Assembly (NCBI GenBank): GCA_019636565.1
Contig: JAHBXG010000016.1
Location: forward strand, 1-64,000
DNA length: 64,000 nt
Direction: 5' to 3'
Origin: Phycisphaeraceae bacterium
GTDB taxonomy: Bacteria > Planctomycetota > Phycisphaerae > Phycisphaerales > UBA1924
Part shown: piece by piece, positions 1 through 8,382 of the stretch
How the letters are laid out: the number at the start of each line of letters is the position of its first letter
Position numbering within the stretch: position 1 is the stretch's first letter
Translations under genes and position numbers: made by a program
The notes under the pieces: generated by a model
Seen by the model: only the letters and a program-made list of their open reading frames with translations
What the model was told of the DNA's origin: nothing
Database searches by the model: none

Positions 1-2307
1 CTGGCGGATGATCCAGTGCTTGCTGGCGATGTTCGGGTGGGCCAGCAAGTCCTTGAGAAGACGTGAGTAATCGGGCTTCGTGGCTTGTGTATCGGAGCGC
101 GAAGTGACTTTGGTAGCGGGCGCCCATTCCGCGTCGCGGGTCGGAGTGGGGATTCCGTCGTGAAGGAAGGTCATGGGAAGTCGGCCGACTTCCAGGTCGC
201 CGTAGCGGAGGACGAGTTCCGCGCCCGGGGTTCCGAATTCACCCAGATCCGCGAGCTCCACGCCTTCCTCGTCGCAGATCTGCTGCAATTTCGCGACATT
301 CGCCGCCGGCACGGCGAGGACCATGCGCTCCTGTGCTTCGCTGATCCAGATTTCGGTGTATGAGAGTCCGGCGTACTTGAGCGGCGCGCGATCGAGTTGA
401 ACCGTCGCGCCGACCTTGCCGCCCATTTCACCGACGGCGGAAGAGAAGCCGCCCGCACCGCAGTCGGTCATGCCGTGATAGAGCGGACCTCCGGCGAAAT
501 CGCGGGCGCGAAGGATTGCGTCGAGCGTCCGCTTTTCTTCGATCGCGTTACCGATCTGCACCGCGTGCGAGAATTCGTCCGCGTGCGTGTGCTCCATTTC
601 GGCGCTTGAAAAAGTTGCACCGTGGATCCCGTCGCGGCCGGTGCGCCCACCCAGCGCGATGATGCGATCGCCGGGCTTGCTTGCGCCGTGCACCATGTTT
701 CGCGGGATAAGTCCTATGCAGCCGGCGAATACCAGCGGGTTGCCGATGTAGCGATCGTCGAAGGCGACCGCGCCGGAAACCGTGGGAATTCCGATGCGGT
801 TTCCGTAGTCGCGGATTCCCCGGACGACTTCGCTCAAGACCCGCTTGGCGGGCAAGCAGCCCGGTGGCAGTGGTCGCACAACTCGAACATTGCTCAACTC
901 GTGTTCGATATGCGGAAGCCAGATGTCGGGATCGAGCGGCTCGGTTTCGAATTCCTTATGCCCGTCCGGCAATCGCTCGCCGCGATGGACGATGATCTCA
1001 ACGCGTCCATCAACGACTGTTTCGCCCGTTCGCAGTTTGAAAACGACGTCCTTACTTGTCAGGGCGCCCATCAATGTCCAGCCTGCGGAGGAGTGCCGCA
1101 CATCTTCGATCGGGTTCGCAAAGACTCGCTTCTTTCCGTCCGACCGTTCCTCCGGCATCGCGACGCAGAATACATCTGTGCTCGCGATGGGCTTCGCGCC
1201 AAGTCCGGTTCCGATCACGTCGCGGATGCAGCCACCGATGCCGGTGGCGCTGCCGCCGTACGGCTCGATCGCGCTTGGGTGGTTGTGCGTTTCGACCTTG
1301 ATGCACACGCCGAACGCATCATCGAACGCGATGACGCCGGAATTGTCCTTGAAGACGCTGAGCGTCCAGTCGATTCCGTCGGCGATGAGTTCGTGTGTTG
1401 CCGCGGCGACGGTGGACTTGAGGAGATTCTCGATTGTGACCGAGCCGTCCGGATGAACCGTGTGGCCCGGGCGTCCCTCGAAATGAAGCGGATCTTCCGG
1501 CCCTTTGCCACTCTGCCCCTCTGCCACTTTGCCACTTCTGTACCGGATATTGCTTTTCAGGGTCTTGTGGACGCAGTGTTCCGACCAGGTCTGAGCGATG
1601 GTCTCAAGTTCGATGTCGGTGGGGTCGCGGCGCAGTTCCCGGTACTCGTCGCGCACGGCGCGCATTTCTTCAAGGCTGAGAAAGAGGTGCGCATCGCGCG
1701 ACATCTTCTGCAATTGATCGTCGTTCAGATCGCGGATGGAGATGCGGGCGACCTTCGCAACGTAATCGTGTCCGGTCGCGAGCGCGTGGGGCAGAAAGGG
1801 CTCGAAGTGAGCGGCCTGAATGGCCGGGTTGTACAGGACGCGGCGGGCCAGCAGTTCCGCCTGCATCTGTCCGCCGGTCAGGCCCAGCAGGTCGTAGCGG
1901 TTCCCCGTGGACACGCGAAGGTGCATACTCCGGAGCAGTTCTTTGGCGGCGCTCTCAACCGATTGAGCCGCCGGGTCCATGACGCCCGCGAGCGGGTGGA
2001 TTTCGATCGGGCAAGCGCCGGAAGCGGCGGGAGCAGCGCCGATGACGGCACGCTCCGTGACGGGATCGGCCAAAAGCTTGTGCGCGAGTGCTTGGATCTG
2101 TGTCGCATCGACGTCGGTTTCGATGAGATAGACCCGAGCGGAGGTCACGCTTTCGAGTGAGACACCGATCGCCGCCGCGGCACGGGCGATGGAGGCTCCC
2201 CTCGCATCGAGCGACTTGTTCCGGGGCCAAACTTCGACTCGATGAACCCGCACTCCGGCGGGAGGCGAAAGTTGCGCGTGAGATGACGCGGATGCTGTGT
2301 GGCTCAC
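1..2307 (-). CDS. purL: Phosphoribosylformylglycinamidine synthase, PurS-PurL fusion (3' end outside window)
   Basis: Catalyses the ATP-dependent FGAR to FGAM step of de novo purine synthesis in the cytoplasm. Reading left from a GTG at 2307, 769 codons stay open to the window edge, which falls at NIASKHWIIRQ, a conserved PurL stretch; the C-terminus is missing. Residues about 18-85 (from VEVWPRNKSLDARG) and about 95-165 resemble two successive PurS-like modules fused to the synthetase. The synthetase signature TWSEHC is at 240-245, followed by THNHPSAIEPYGGSATG and RDVIGTGLGAKP. Residues 258-269 (SGKVAEGQSGKG) are encoded by an 8-bp-period repeat that does not look like family sequence. The upstream ATG near 2365 is in another frame and meets a stop at the GTG, so GTG is chosen. 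No PurQ glutaminase gene is visible nearby. It diverges from the glycogen synthase gene with a 77-bp spacer. Confidence 0.95.
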   Translation of the reverse strand, partial: MSHTASASSHAQLSPPAGVRVHRVEVWPRNKSLDARGASIARAAAAIGVSLESVTSARVYLIETDVDATQIQALAHKLLADPVTERAVIGAAPAASGACPIEIHPLAGVMDPAAQSVESAAKELLRSMHLRVSTGNRYDLLGLTGGQMQAELLARRVLYNPAIQAAHFEPFLPHALATGHDYVAKVARISIRDLNDDQLQKMSRDAHLFLSLEEMRAVRDEYRELRRDPTDIELETIAQTWSEHCVHKTLKSNIRYRSGKVAEGQSGKGPEDPLHFEGRPGHTVHPDGSVTIENLLKSTVAAATHELIADGIDWTLSVFKDNSGVIAFDDAFGVCIKVETHNHPSAIEPYGGSATGIGGCIRDVIGTGLGAKPIASTDVFCVAMPEERSDGKKRVFANPIEDVRHSSAGWTLMGALTSKDVVFKLRTGETVVDGRVEIIVHRGERLPDGHKEFETEPLDPDIWLPHIEHELSNVRVVRPLPPGCLPAKRVLSEVVRGIRDYGNRIGIPTVSGAVAFDDRYIGNPLVFAGCIGLIPRNMVHGASKPGDRIIALGGRTGRDGIHGATFSSAEMEHTHADEFSHAVQIGNAIEEKRTLDAILRARDFAGGPLYHGMTDCGAGGFSSAVGEMGGKVGATVQLDRAPLKYAGLSYTEIWISEAQERMVLAVPAANVAKLQQICDEEGVELADLGEFGTPGAELVLRYGDLEVGRLPMTFLHDGIPTPTRDAEWAPATKVTSRSDTQATKPDYSRLLKDLLAHPNIASKHWIIRQ
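1501..1536 (-). repeat. 8-bp-period in-frame repeat inside purL
   Basis: On the coding strand the 36 nt are four octamers, AGTGGCAA, AGTGGCAG, AGGGGCAG, AGTGGCAA, followed by AGGG. They are translated as SGKVAEGQSGKG (residues 258-269) in a variable loop just after the TWSEHC signature. The same architecture (four octamers plus AGGG), orientation and reading frame recur at 56566-56601 in the RluA-family gene. That two unrelated enzymes share it suggests a dispersed element rather than protein homology. Confidence 0.85.
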
Positions 2308-2384
2308 GGCGCGATGGTAGGAATCGCGGACGTCGGTTCCGCGCCGTGTTGCGCGAAGATTGACATCGGCTAGACTCTCGCCCG

Positions 2385-4304
2385 ATGGCAGATGCGATTT
2401 CTATTCCGGGAGCGGCGGCAGGTGGCGACGAAGCCGACTCGGCCCGGCAGAGCGAGGGCGCTTCGCTATTCGAGATTGCCTGGGAGGTGTGCAACCAGCT
2501 CGGGGGTATCTATCAGGTCATCCGCTCCAAGGTTCCGTTGATGATGGAGCGATGGGGCGATCGGTACACACTCATCGGACCGTACAACGAGCAGAAGGCC
2601 AGCGTGGAGTTCGAGGCGACGACACCGGGCGGATGGATCGGGCGGGCGATCGAGCAACTGGCGGCGCAAGGCCTGAAGGTTCACCACGGGCGGTGGCTCA
2701 TCCCCGGACGGCCCCGCGTGTTGCTGATCGAACATTGGGTTCCAAACTGGAAGTTGGGAGAGATCAAATACGGACTGTGGGAACAGCACGGAATCGAGAC
2801 GCCCGGGACGGACTGGCTTATCGATGGAGTGGTTTCGTTTGCCGATGGGGTTCGGCGCGTGCTGGAGGCGCTTTGCGAGCAGCGAGCGGTGGCGAGCGGG
2901 ACGGCGAAGAAGACGACGCCGCGGGTGCTGATCGGGCATTTCCACGAGTGGATGGCGGGATTGGCGATCCCCATGATTCGGCGCCAGAACCTGCCGGTGG
3001 CGACGGTTTTCACTACGCATGCAACGCTGCTGGGCCGCTTCATGGCCATGGGGATGGACGATTTTTACGAGAAGCTGCACACCATCAACGACGCGGAGGC
3101 AGCGAAGAAGTACAACATCGTTACCCAGCACAAAATCGAACGTGCGTGCGCCCACGGTTCGCACGTGTTCACAACGGTGTCGGCGATCACGGCGGAAGAG
3201 TGTTCGGCGCTGCTGGGGCGGCCAATCGATGTGGTGCTGCCGAACGGGCTGAATGTCGAGCGGTACAACGTGGCGCACGAGCAGCAGCAGATGCACGCGA
3301 CGTACAAGGATCGCATCCACCAGTTCACGATGGGGCACTTTTTTCCCAGCTATTCATTTGATCTGGAGAAGACGCTCTATTTCTTCACGTCCGGACGGTA
3401 CGAGCCACGCAATAAGGGGTTTGATCTCTGCCTCGAAGCGCTTGCCCGGCTGAACGCCGAGATGAAGACGCACAAGATCGACAAGACCATCGTTTTCTTC
3501 ATCGTGACGAGCAAGGCGACGCGGAGCCTCAATCCACTTGCACTCGAGAAGCGCGGCGTGATGAACGAACTCCGCACGGTGTGCCAGAACATCACCGAGG
3601 GCGTTGAAAGCAAGCTGTACGCCCGTGCCGCGGCGGGCGGGAAGCTCAAGCTCGACGACTTGCTGGAGGAGTACTGGACGCTTCGCTACCGGCGCACCCA
3701 GCAGGCGATGAAGCAGCACTGTTTGCCGATGGTTGTGACGCACATACTCGAAAGCGATGCGGACGATCCGGTGCTCAACCAGATCCGGCAGTTGGGGCTC
3801 ATCAATCGGCCGGAAGATCCCGTCAAGATTGTGTACCACCCCGAATTCATCAGCCCTTCCAATCCGCTGTGGGGCATTGAGTACGACCAGTTCGTGCGCG
3901 GATGTCATATGGGTCTGTTTCCCGGAAGCTACGAGCCGTGGGGGTACACGCCGCTTGAGTGCATCGCGATGGGGGTGCCGAGCGTGACAAGCGATCTGGC
4001 CGGTTTTGGTCGTTACGTTGCGGAGCATCATTTGGGCCACGACGAGTGGGGGCTGACTGTGCTGCGCCGGCGCGGCCGTGCGTATCACGAATCCGCGGCG
4101 GAACTTTGCTCGAAATTGCTGGACTTCTGCCGCATGGATCGGCGCGAGCGGATCGCGTTGCGGAACGCGGTCGATCGGCGGAGTTGGGACTTTGACTGGG
4201 CGCACCTCGGCCCGGCGTACCACGAGGCGCACGACCTGAGCGTGGAGCGGTTCTTTGCCTCGGGAGGCGCGGGAATCGGCTCGCTGTTGGGGCCATCGGC
4301 GTGA
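2385..4304 (+). CDS. Glycogen synthase of the eukaryotic (GT3) type
   Basis: Predicted to transfer glucose from a nucleotide sugar to a growing alpha-1,4-glucan. The 639-residue product starts with FEIAWEVCNQLGGIYQVIRS near residues 28-47, the nucleotide-sugar end typical of animal and yeast GYS enzymes. Near residues 505-545 it carries LFPGSYEPWGYTPLE and MGVPSVTSDLAGFGRY, the GT3 form of the E-x7-E donor-binding motif. Bacterial GlgA (GT5) lacks this pattern. Length is close to eukaryotic GYS without its long regulatory tails. ATG at 2385 is the first start after the divergent purL. The stop overlaps the rnhA GTG by 4 bp (GTGA), so the two are probably co-transcribed. No branching enzyme or GlgC is adjacent. 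GT3 assignment is confident; the donor sugar (UDP- or ADP-glucose) is not determined. Confidence 0.9.
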   Translation: MADAISIPGAAAGGDEADSARQSEGASLFEIAWEVCNQLGGIYQVIRSKVPLMMERWGDRYTLIGPYNEQKASVEFEATTPGGWIGRAIEQLAAQGLKVHHGRWLIPGRPRVLLIEHWVPNWKLGEIKYGLWEQHGIETPGTDWLIDGVVSFADGVRRVLEALCEQRAVASGTAKKTTPRVLIGHFHEWMAGLAIPMIRRQNLPVATVFTTHATLLGRFMAMGMDDFYEKLHTINDAEAAKKYNIVTQHKIERACAHGSHVFTTVSAITAEECSALLGRPIDVVLPNGLNVERYNVAHEQQQMHATYKDRIHQFTMGHFFPSYSFDLEKTLYFFTSGRYEPRNKGFDLCLEALARLNAEMKTHKIDKTIVFFIVTSKATRSLNPLALEKRGVMNELRTVCQNITEGVESKLYARAAAGGKLKLDDLLEEYWTLRYRRTQQAMKQHCLPMVVTHILESDADDPVLNQIRQLGLINRPEDPVKIVYHPEFISPSNPLWGIEYDQFVRGCHMGLFPGSYEPWGYTPLECIAMGVPSVTSDLAGFGRYVAEHHLGHDEWGLTVLRRRGRAYHESAAELCSKLLDFCRMDRRERIALRNAVDRRSWDFDWAHLGPAYHEAHDLSVERFFASGGAGIGSLLGPSA

Positions 4305-4756
4305 GCACCAAGCCCCACGTGGAGTTGTACACCGATGGTGCTTGCTCGGGAAACCCCGGCCCGGGCGGCTGGGCATTTGTGTTAAAGCATCCGGCGACGA
4401 AGAAGGAATTGGAGACCTCGGGTGCAGAGGCAGAGACGACCAACAACCGCATGGAGCTCATGGCGGTCATCCGGGGGTTGGAAGCGCTGAAGTCGCCGTC
4501 GCTGGTGGATCTCTACAGCGATTCGCAGTATGTGCTGAACGGGCTGAAAGAATGGATGGCGGCGTGGAAGAAGCGGGGCTGGCGGACCGCGAGCAAGCAG
4601 CCGGTGAAGAATATCGACCTGTGGCAGGAACTCGACGGGCTCCAAGCAACGCACGATCTTCGATTCCATTGGGTCCGCGGGCACAGCGAGCATCCGGAAA
4701 ATGAGCGGTGTGATCAACTCGCAGTAGCGGCCCGCGAAAAGCTCGTGCGCGGCTGA
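4301..4756 (+). CDS. rnhA: Ribonuclease HI
   Basis: Cytoplasmic endonuclease that cuts the RNA strand of RNA-DNA hybrids (R-loops, lagging-strand primers). At 151 residues it has the normal bacterial type 1 length. The four acidic metal ligands are visible: D12 in YTDGACSGNPG, E52 in NNRMEL, D74 in LYSDSQYV and D138 in ENERCDQLA, with the loop histidine H128 in WVRGHSEHP. Start is GTG 4301, inside the stop of the upstream glycogen synthase gene (GTGA overlap), indicating translational coupling. Nothing unusual in the protein. Confidence 0.97.
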   Translation: MSTKPHVELYTDGACSGNPGPGGWAFVLKHPATKKELETSGAEAETTNNRMELMAVIRGLEALKSPSLVDLYSDSQYVLNGLKEWMAAWKKRGWRTASKQPVKNIDLWQELDGLQATHDLRFHWVRGHSEHPENERCDQLAVAAREKLVRG

Positions 4757-4777
4757 ACTTCCAGGGAGGGATGCGCG

Positions 4778-5767
4778 TTGACGTTTGTTCGACACAACAA
4801 GCGAGGACACGCGACTGGGCGGCGGTGGTTTCTGCGTGCGGTGGCGTTGGTGATCGTGGCGCTTGCTGCGGGTGAGATCATCGCCCGCGTCGGAATCGGG
4901 CTGGGGGATCCGCCGTTGTTTATCGCGGACAGCCGCATCGAGTATTTGAACAAGCCGGGAACTTACAACCGTTATCACCACCTGATTCACATCAATCAGT
5001 GGTGCATGCGCTCGCCGGATTTTCCGGAAAAGAAATCAGATTCGAGCGAGCTGCGTGTGCTGGTCGTTGGGGACAGTGTGGTCTATGGCGGCGCGTGGCT
5101 TGCGGATGAACAGGTCGCGACTTTTCAATTGGCGGAGAAGCTCGAAAAGGCTTCGGGCCGCAGGGTTGTGGTGGCCAATATTTCGGCGGGCAGCTGGGGA
5201 CCGCCCAATCAACTGGCGTATCTTGAGCGATTCGGCACATTCGACGCCGACGCAATGCTCGTGGTCTGGAGCAGTCACGATGCGTGGGATGTGCCGACGT
5301 TCGCTCCCCTCGGGAAGGACCATCCCACCGTTCGGCCGGTTTCGGCGCTCGAAGAATTCGCGTCGCGCTATGTCTTCCCTCGGCTCATGCTTCCTGCCGA
5401 ATCGCCTGCGGGGATGTCGGTCGAAAATGCAGACGTAAGCCTGCGGGCCGCGCGATCCATTCTCGAACTCGCGCGGGCCCGCCGAATACCGGTCGCGGTG
5501 ATCCTGCACGCGACCCGGCGGGAGCGAAACAATCCCGACGTGGAGGGGCTGGAGCTGCTCCGTTCCGTCGCCAAGTCGGAGGGCGTGCCGATCCGAGAAA
5601 CCGCGTCGGTCCTCAGCCCGGAAGCGACGAATGGGCGCAATTTGTATCGGGACGACATCCACCCGGATGCGGAGGGGCAGGCGGCCGTGGCGGATCTGTA
5701 CTTCCGAACGGTGGTTGAATTGTTGTCTGGGCCGGGGCCGGCGTCGGGCGCAACGCCTCCGCCCTGA
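4778..5767 (+). CDS. Membrane-anchored SGNH/GDSL-type hydrolase
   Basis: 329 residues. A basic N-terminus (residues 1-16) is followed by one hydrophobic helix (about 18-42), so the catalytic domain probably faces the periplasm. Block I has the nucleophile in VVGDSVVYGG (S100) and the C-terminal block has DDIHPDAEGQ, giving the Asp-x-x-His pair expected for SGNH esterases. A middle SAGSWGPPNQ fits the Gly/Asn oxyanion block. Start is TTG 4778 because AGGGAGGG lies 8-15 nt upstream; the ATG at 4771 is out of frame and too close to it. The substrate cannot be told: the family includes lipases, esterases and O-acetyl transferases or hydrolases acting on polysaccharides. It lies 21 bp after rnhA. 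Confidence 0.8.
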   Translation: MTFVRHNKRGHATGRRWFLRAVALVIVALAAGEIIARVGIGLGDPPLFIADSRIEYLNKPGTYNRYHHLIHINQWCMRSPDFPEKKSDSSELRVLVVGDSVVYGGAWLADEQVATFQLAEKLEKASGRRVVVANISAGSWGPPNQLAYLERFGTFDADAMLVVWSSHDAWDVPTFAPLGKDHPTVRPVSALEEFASRYVFPRLMLPAESPAGMSVENADVSLRAARSILELARARRIPVAVILHATRRERNNPDVEGLELLRSVAKSEGVPIRETASVLSPEATNGRNLYRDDIHPDAEGQAAVADLYFRTVVELLSGPGPASGATPPP

Positions 5768-5916
5768 TCGTGGGGCCGTTTATTCCGTCTGGTCCGGCAG
5801 CGAGGGAAGCGCCGGGCGGGCCGACATTGTCGTCGTGAGGCACACCCAAGGCGGATGCCGTAAAGGCCGATCAACCTCCAGCGGTTTTGCACGCGCGATG
5901 TGCACAGGAGGCACCG

Positions 5917-6972
5917 GTGGACCTGAACACGATTCTCAAGACAGCATTTGAAGCGGACGCGTCGGACGTGCACCTCATTGCGGGCCAGCCGCCGATGTGC
6001 CGCATCCACCAGGTGATGACCAAGATGGACTTCCCGGTGATCTCCTCAGAGAACGCGGAGAAGTTCTTCCGTCAGATGGCCTCCAAGGAAGCGCAGTCGA
6101 CCTTTGAAAAGGTGAAGGACGCGGACTTCTCGTATCTGGTTGAGGGAATGAGCCGCTACCGCGTAAACGCGCACATGCAGCGCGGGGTGATCGGCCTTGC
6201 AATGCGTTCGATCAAGACGAAGGTCCCGGCGCTGGTGAAGCTGAACCTGCCGGAGGTGATCGCGCGATTGACGTATCTGCCGCGCGGATTGGTGCTGGTG
6301 ACAGGCGATACCGGTTCGGGCAAGTCCACCACTCTCGCGGCGATGATCGAGGCGATGAACCAGAGGTACAAGAAGCACATCATCACGCTGGAAGACCCGG
6401 TCGAATACCAGTTCGAGAGCAAGCAGTGCGTGATCGAGCAGCGCGAACTGGGGCAGGACATGCCCTCGTTCGGCAGCGGCCTCAAGCACTGTCTGCGTCA
6501 GGACCCGGACATCATTCTGGTCGGCGAAATGCGCGACCTGGAAACGACGAGCCTGGCGATCTCGGCCGCCGAGACCGGCCACTTGGTGCTCAGCACGTTG
6601 CACACCGTGAACGCCTCGCAGACGGTGGAACGAATTATCGATATGTATCCTGGTGGGCAGCAGAACCAGATCCGTTCGATGCTATCGAACACGTTGCAGG
6701 CGGTCGTGAGCCAGACGCTGTTCAGCCGAACGGACGCGGGCGGCATGGTGCCGGCGGTAGAGGTGCTGTTGTGCACACCCGCTGTGCGGAACTTGATCCG
6801 CGAGGCTCGCACGTTCGAGATTCCGAACGTGATCGAGACCAACCGCGCGATCGGCATGTGCAGTCTCGATACCGCAATCGCGTCGCTCTACTTCAACGGG
6901 ATGATCAGCCGCGACGACGCGATCGCGCAGGCGGCGTTCCCTGACAAGCTCGATCGCCAGCTGGCTGCGTAG
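5917..6972 (+). CDS. pilT: Type IV pilus twitching motility ATPase PilT
   Basis: Hexameric cytoplasmic ATPase that powers pilus retraction. The 351-residue protein has a PAS-like N-terminal domain starting DLNTILKTAFEADASDVHL, Walker A GDTGSGKSTTLAAM, the Asp box around ITLEDPVEYQ, Walker B DIILVGEMRDLET and the His box HLVLSTLHTVNA. The C-terminal AIRNLIRE-type motif of PilT is represented by AVRNLIREARTFEIPN. GTG 5917 is preceded by AGGAGG at 5906-5911; the in-frame TTG 30 nt upstream has no such site. It opens a run of five pilus-type genes (to 12628) in the same direction, separated from pilC by a spacer with two hairpins. Confidence 0.95.
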   Translation: MDLNTILKTAFEADASDVHLIAGQPPMCRIHQVMTKMDFPVISSENAEKFFRQMASKEAQSTFEKVKDADFSYLVEGMSRYRVNAHMQRGVIGLAMRSIKTKVPALVKLNLPEVIARLTYLPRGLVLVTGDTGSGKSTTLAAMIEAMNQRYKKHIITLEDPVEYQFESKQCVIEQRELGQDMPSFGSGLKHCLRQDPDIILVGEMRDLETTSLAISAAETGHLVLSTLHTVNASQTVERIIDMYPGGQQNQIRSMLSNTLQAVVSQTLFSRTDAGGMVPAVEVLLCTPAVRNLIREARTFEIPNVIETNRAIGMCSLDTAIASLYFNGMISRDDAIAQAAFPDKLDRQLAA

Positions 6973-6992
6973 TTCGGGCAATCTGCTCCGGG

Positions 6993-7067
6993 CCGGCAGG
7001 CACTAGGAAGCCCTGCCGGTTCGAACAAGACTTGATACCCGGCATCCAGTGCCTAGTGGCTGGTGCC
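6993..7067 (+). repeat. Tandem hairpins with complementary loops between pilT and pilC
   Basis: Hairpin 1 has a perfect 8-bp stem (CCGGCAGG 6993-7000 with CCTGCCGG 7012-7019). Hairpin 2 has an 8-bp stem with one bulge (7041-7049 with 7060-7067). The loop of hairpin 1 contains CACTAGG (7001-7007) and the loop of hairpin 2 contains CCTAGTG (7052-7058), which are exactly complementary. They could form a kissing-loop RNA, or be two inverted copies of a REP-like palindrome. Neither hairpin is followed by a T-run, so simple termination is unlikely. Confidence 0.7.
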
Positions 7068-7086
7068 CCCAGTGTCTGTGAGACCC

Positions 7087-8313
7087 ATGCCCAACTACCG
7101 CTACCAAGTTCGCACGGCCCAGGGTCAGATCACCAACGGGGTGGTTGCCGCCGACTCGGCGACAAGTGCCGCGGCGATTCTGCGCAACCAGGGTTCGCAC
7201 GTTCTGAGTGTTTCTGCGGCACTCGGCGCCGAGCAGGCGGCGGGTTTGCTGGAGAAATTCCGAGAACTGAACGCTGGCAAGCCGAACCAAAAGCACGTTC
7301 TCGATTTTACGACGCAGCTAGCGGTGATGATCCGAGCCGGTATTAACTTGCGCTCGGCATTGGAAGGTATCGCGGAACAGACCGAACACGCCGGGTTCAA
7401 GAAGGTGATCATCACCCTGAAGAACGACGTGGAAGCGGGCAAGCAGTTTTCAGAGGCGATCGCCAAGCACCCCAAGCTCTTCAACCCGCTGTACATCAAC
7501 ATGACGCGGGCGTCGGAAATGTCGGGCAGCTTTGCGAAGATGCTTGACCGGATTGCGGGCTACATCGGGCAGCAGATTGAGACGCGAAAAATGGTGGTTG
7601 GCGCGGCCATCTACCCGGGCGTGATCGGCACGCTGGCGGTGGCTGTGACGGTCTTCCTGCTGACGTTTGTGCTCCCAAAGTTCTATGCGGTGTTCGAGGG
7701 CAAGGAAGACGTCCTGCCGTGGGCTACCACCTTTCTGATGGGCGTGTCACGATTCTTTGTGGCGAATTGGCCGTTTCTGCTGGCGGGAGTGGCCGTGGCC
7801 GGCGGCGGCGGCTACGCGTTCACGCGAACCGACATCGGCCGTTTCTGGGTAGACAAACTGAAACTGACGATCCCGATCGTCCGCACCATGTTCCGCTCGC
7901 TCTATATCAGCCGCTCGCTACAGACAATGGGCCAGTTGATCAACGCCGGTGTCCCGATGCTCGACACGCTTGCGATCACGGGCGAGATCAGCGGCAATCA
8001 GCTCTACCACGCGATGTGGAAAAAGGTGTACTCCAACGTCAAGCAGGGCAAGAAGATCACCGGAACACTGACCAAGGACCCCTTGCTGCCGCGTGCCGTG
8101 AGCCAGATGATCGCTGCGGGTGAAGAGTCCGGTAAACTCGGCGAGGTGCTGGACGAAATCAGCCTGTATTACTCCAAGGCGTTGAAAGACAACATCAAGG
8201 CGGTCACGAGCCTTATCGAACCCATCATGATCCTCGTCATGGGCGTCATTGTCGGATTCATCGCCATGGCAATCATCCTGCCCATCTTCAAGATGAGCCA
8301 GATCGTCAAATGA
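7087..8313 (+). CDS. pilC: Type IV pilus / type II secretion inner-membrane platform protein (GspF family)
   Basis: Polytopic inner-membrane protein on which pilins are assembled or extracted. The 408-residue product has the two repeated cytoplasmic GspF domains, the first with FTTQLAVMIRAGINLRSALEGI (split here as FTTQLAVMIRAG and INLRSALEGI), the second with ISRSLQTMGQLINAGVPMLD and a conserved GEESGKLGEVLDEI. Hydrophobic segments lie at about 165-190, 220-245 and 375-400. An ATG at 7087 gives the start MPNYRYQVR typical of the family; the upstream in-frame GTG 7063 adds eight residues with no homology feel. It is downstream of pilT after the hairpin spacer. Confidence 0.95.
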   Translation: MPNYRYQVRTAQGQITNGVVAADSATSAAAILRNQGSHVLSVSAALGAEQAAGLLEKFRELNAGKPNQKHVLDFTTQLAVMIRAGINLRSALEGIAEQTEHAGFKKVIITLKNDVEAGKQFSEAIAKHPKLFNPLYINMTRASEMSGSFAKMLDRIAGYIGQQIETRKMVVGAAIYPGVIGTLAVAVTVFLLTFVLPKFYAVFEGKEDVLPWATTFLMGVSRFFVANWPFLLAGVAVAGGGGYAFTRTDIGRFWVDKLKLTIPIVRTMFRSLYISRSLQTMGQLINAGVPMLDTLAITGEISGNQLYHAMWKKVYSNVKQGKKITGTLTKDPLLPRAVSQMIAAGEESGKLGEVLDEISLYYSKALKDNIKAVTSLIEPIMILVMGVIVGFIAMAIILPIFKMSQIVK

Positions 8314-8382
8314 ATATCCGATAGTTCATGGTGGATGCCGCACGCACGGCGCGCGTGCGGGCGGCGAGGGAGAAACTCCGCC

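Noticed and set aside
622..2160. 512-codon open frame on the plus strand across purL
   Set aside because: Antisense to the PurL frame, which shows clear family motifs; the plus-strand translation has no motifs and reflects high GC codon bias.
3354..4376. 340-codon minus-strand open frame opposite the glycogen synthase gene
   Set aside because: Arg/His/Pro-rich shadow; the plus strand carries GT3 motifs.
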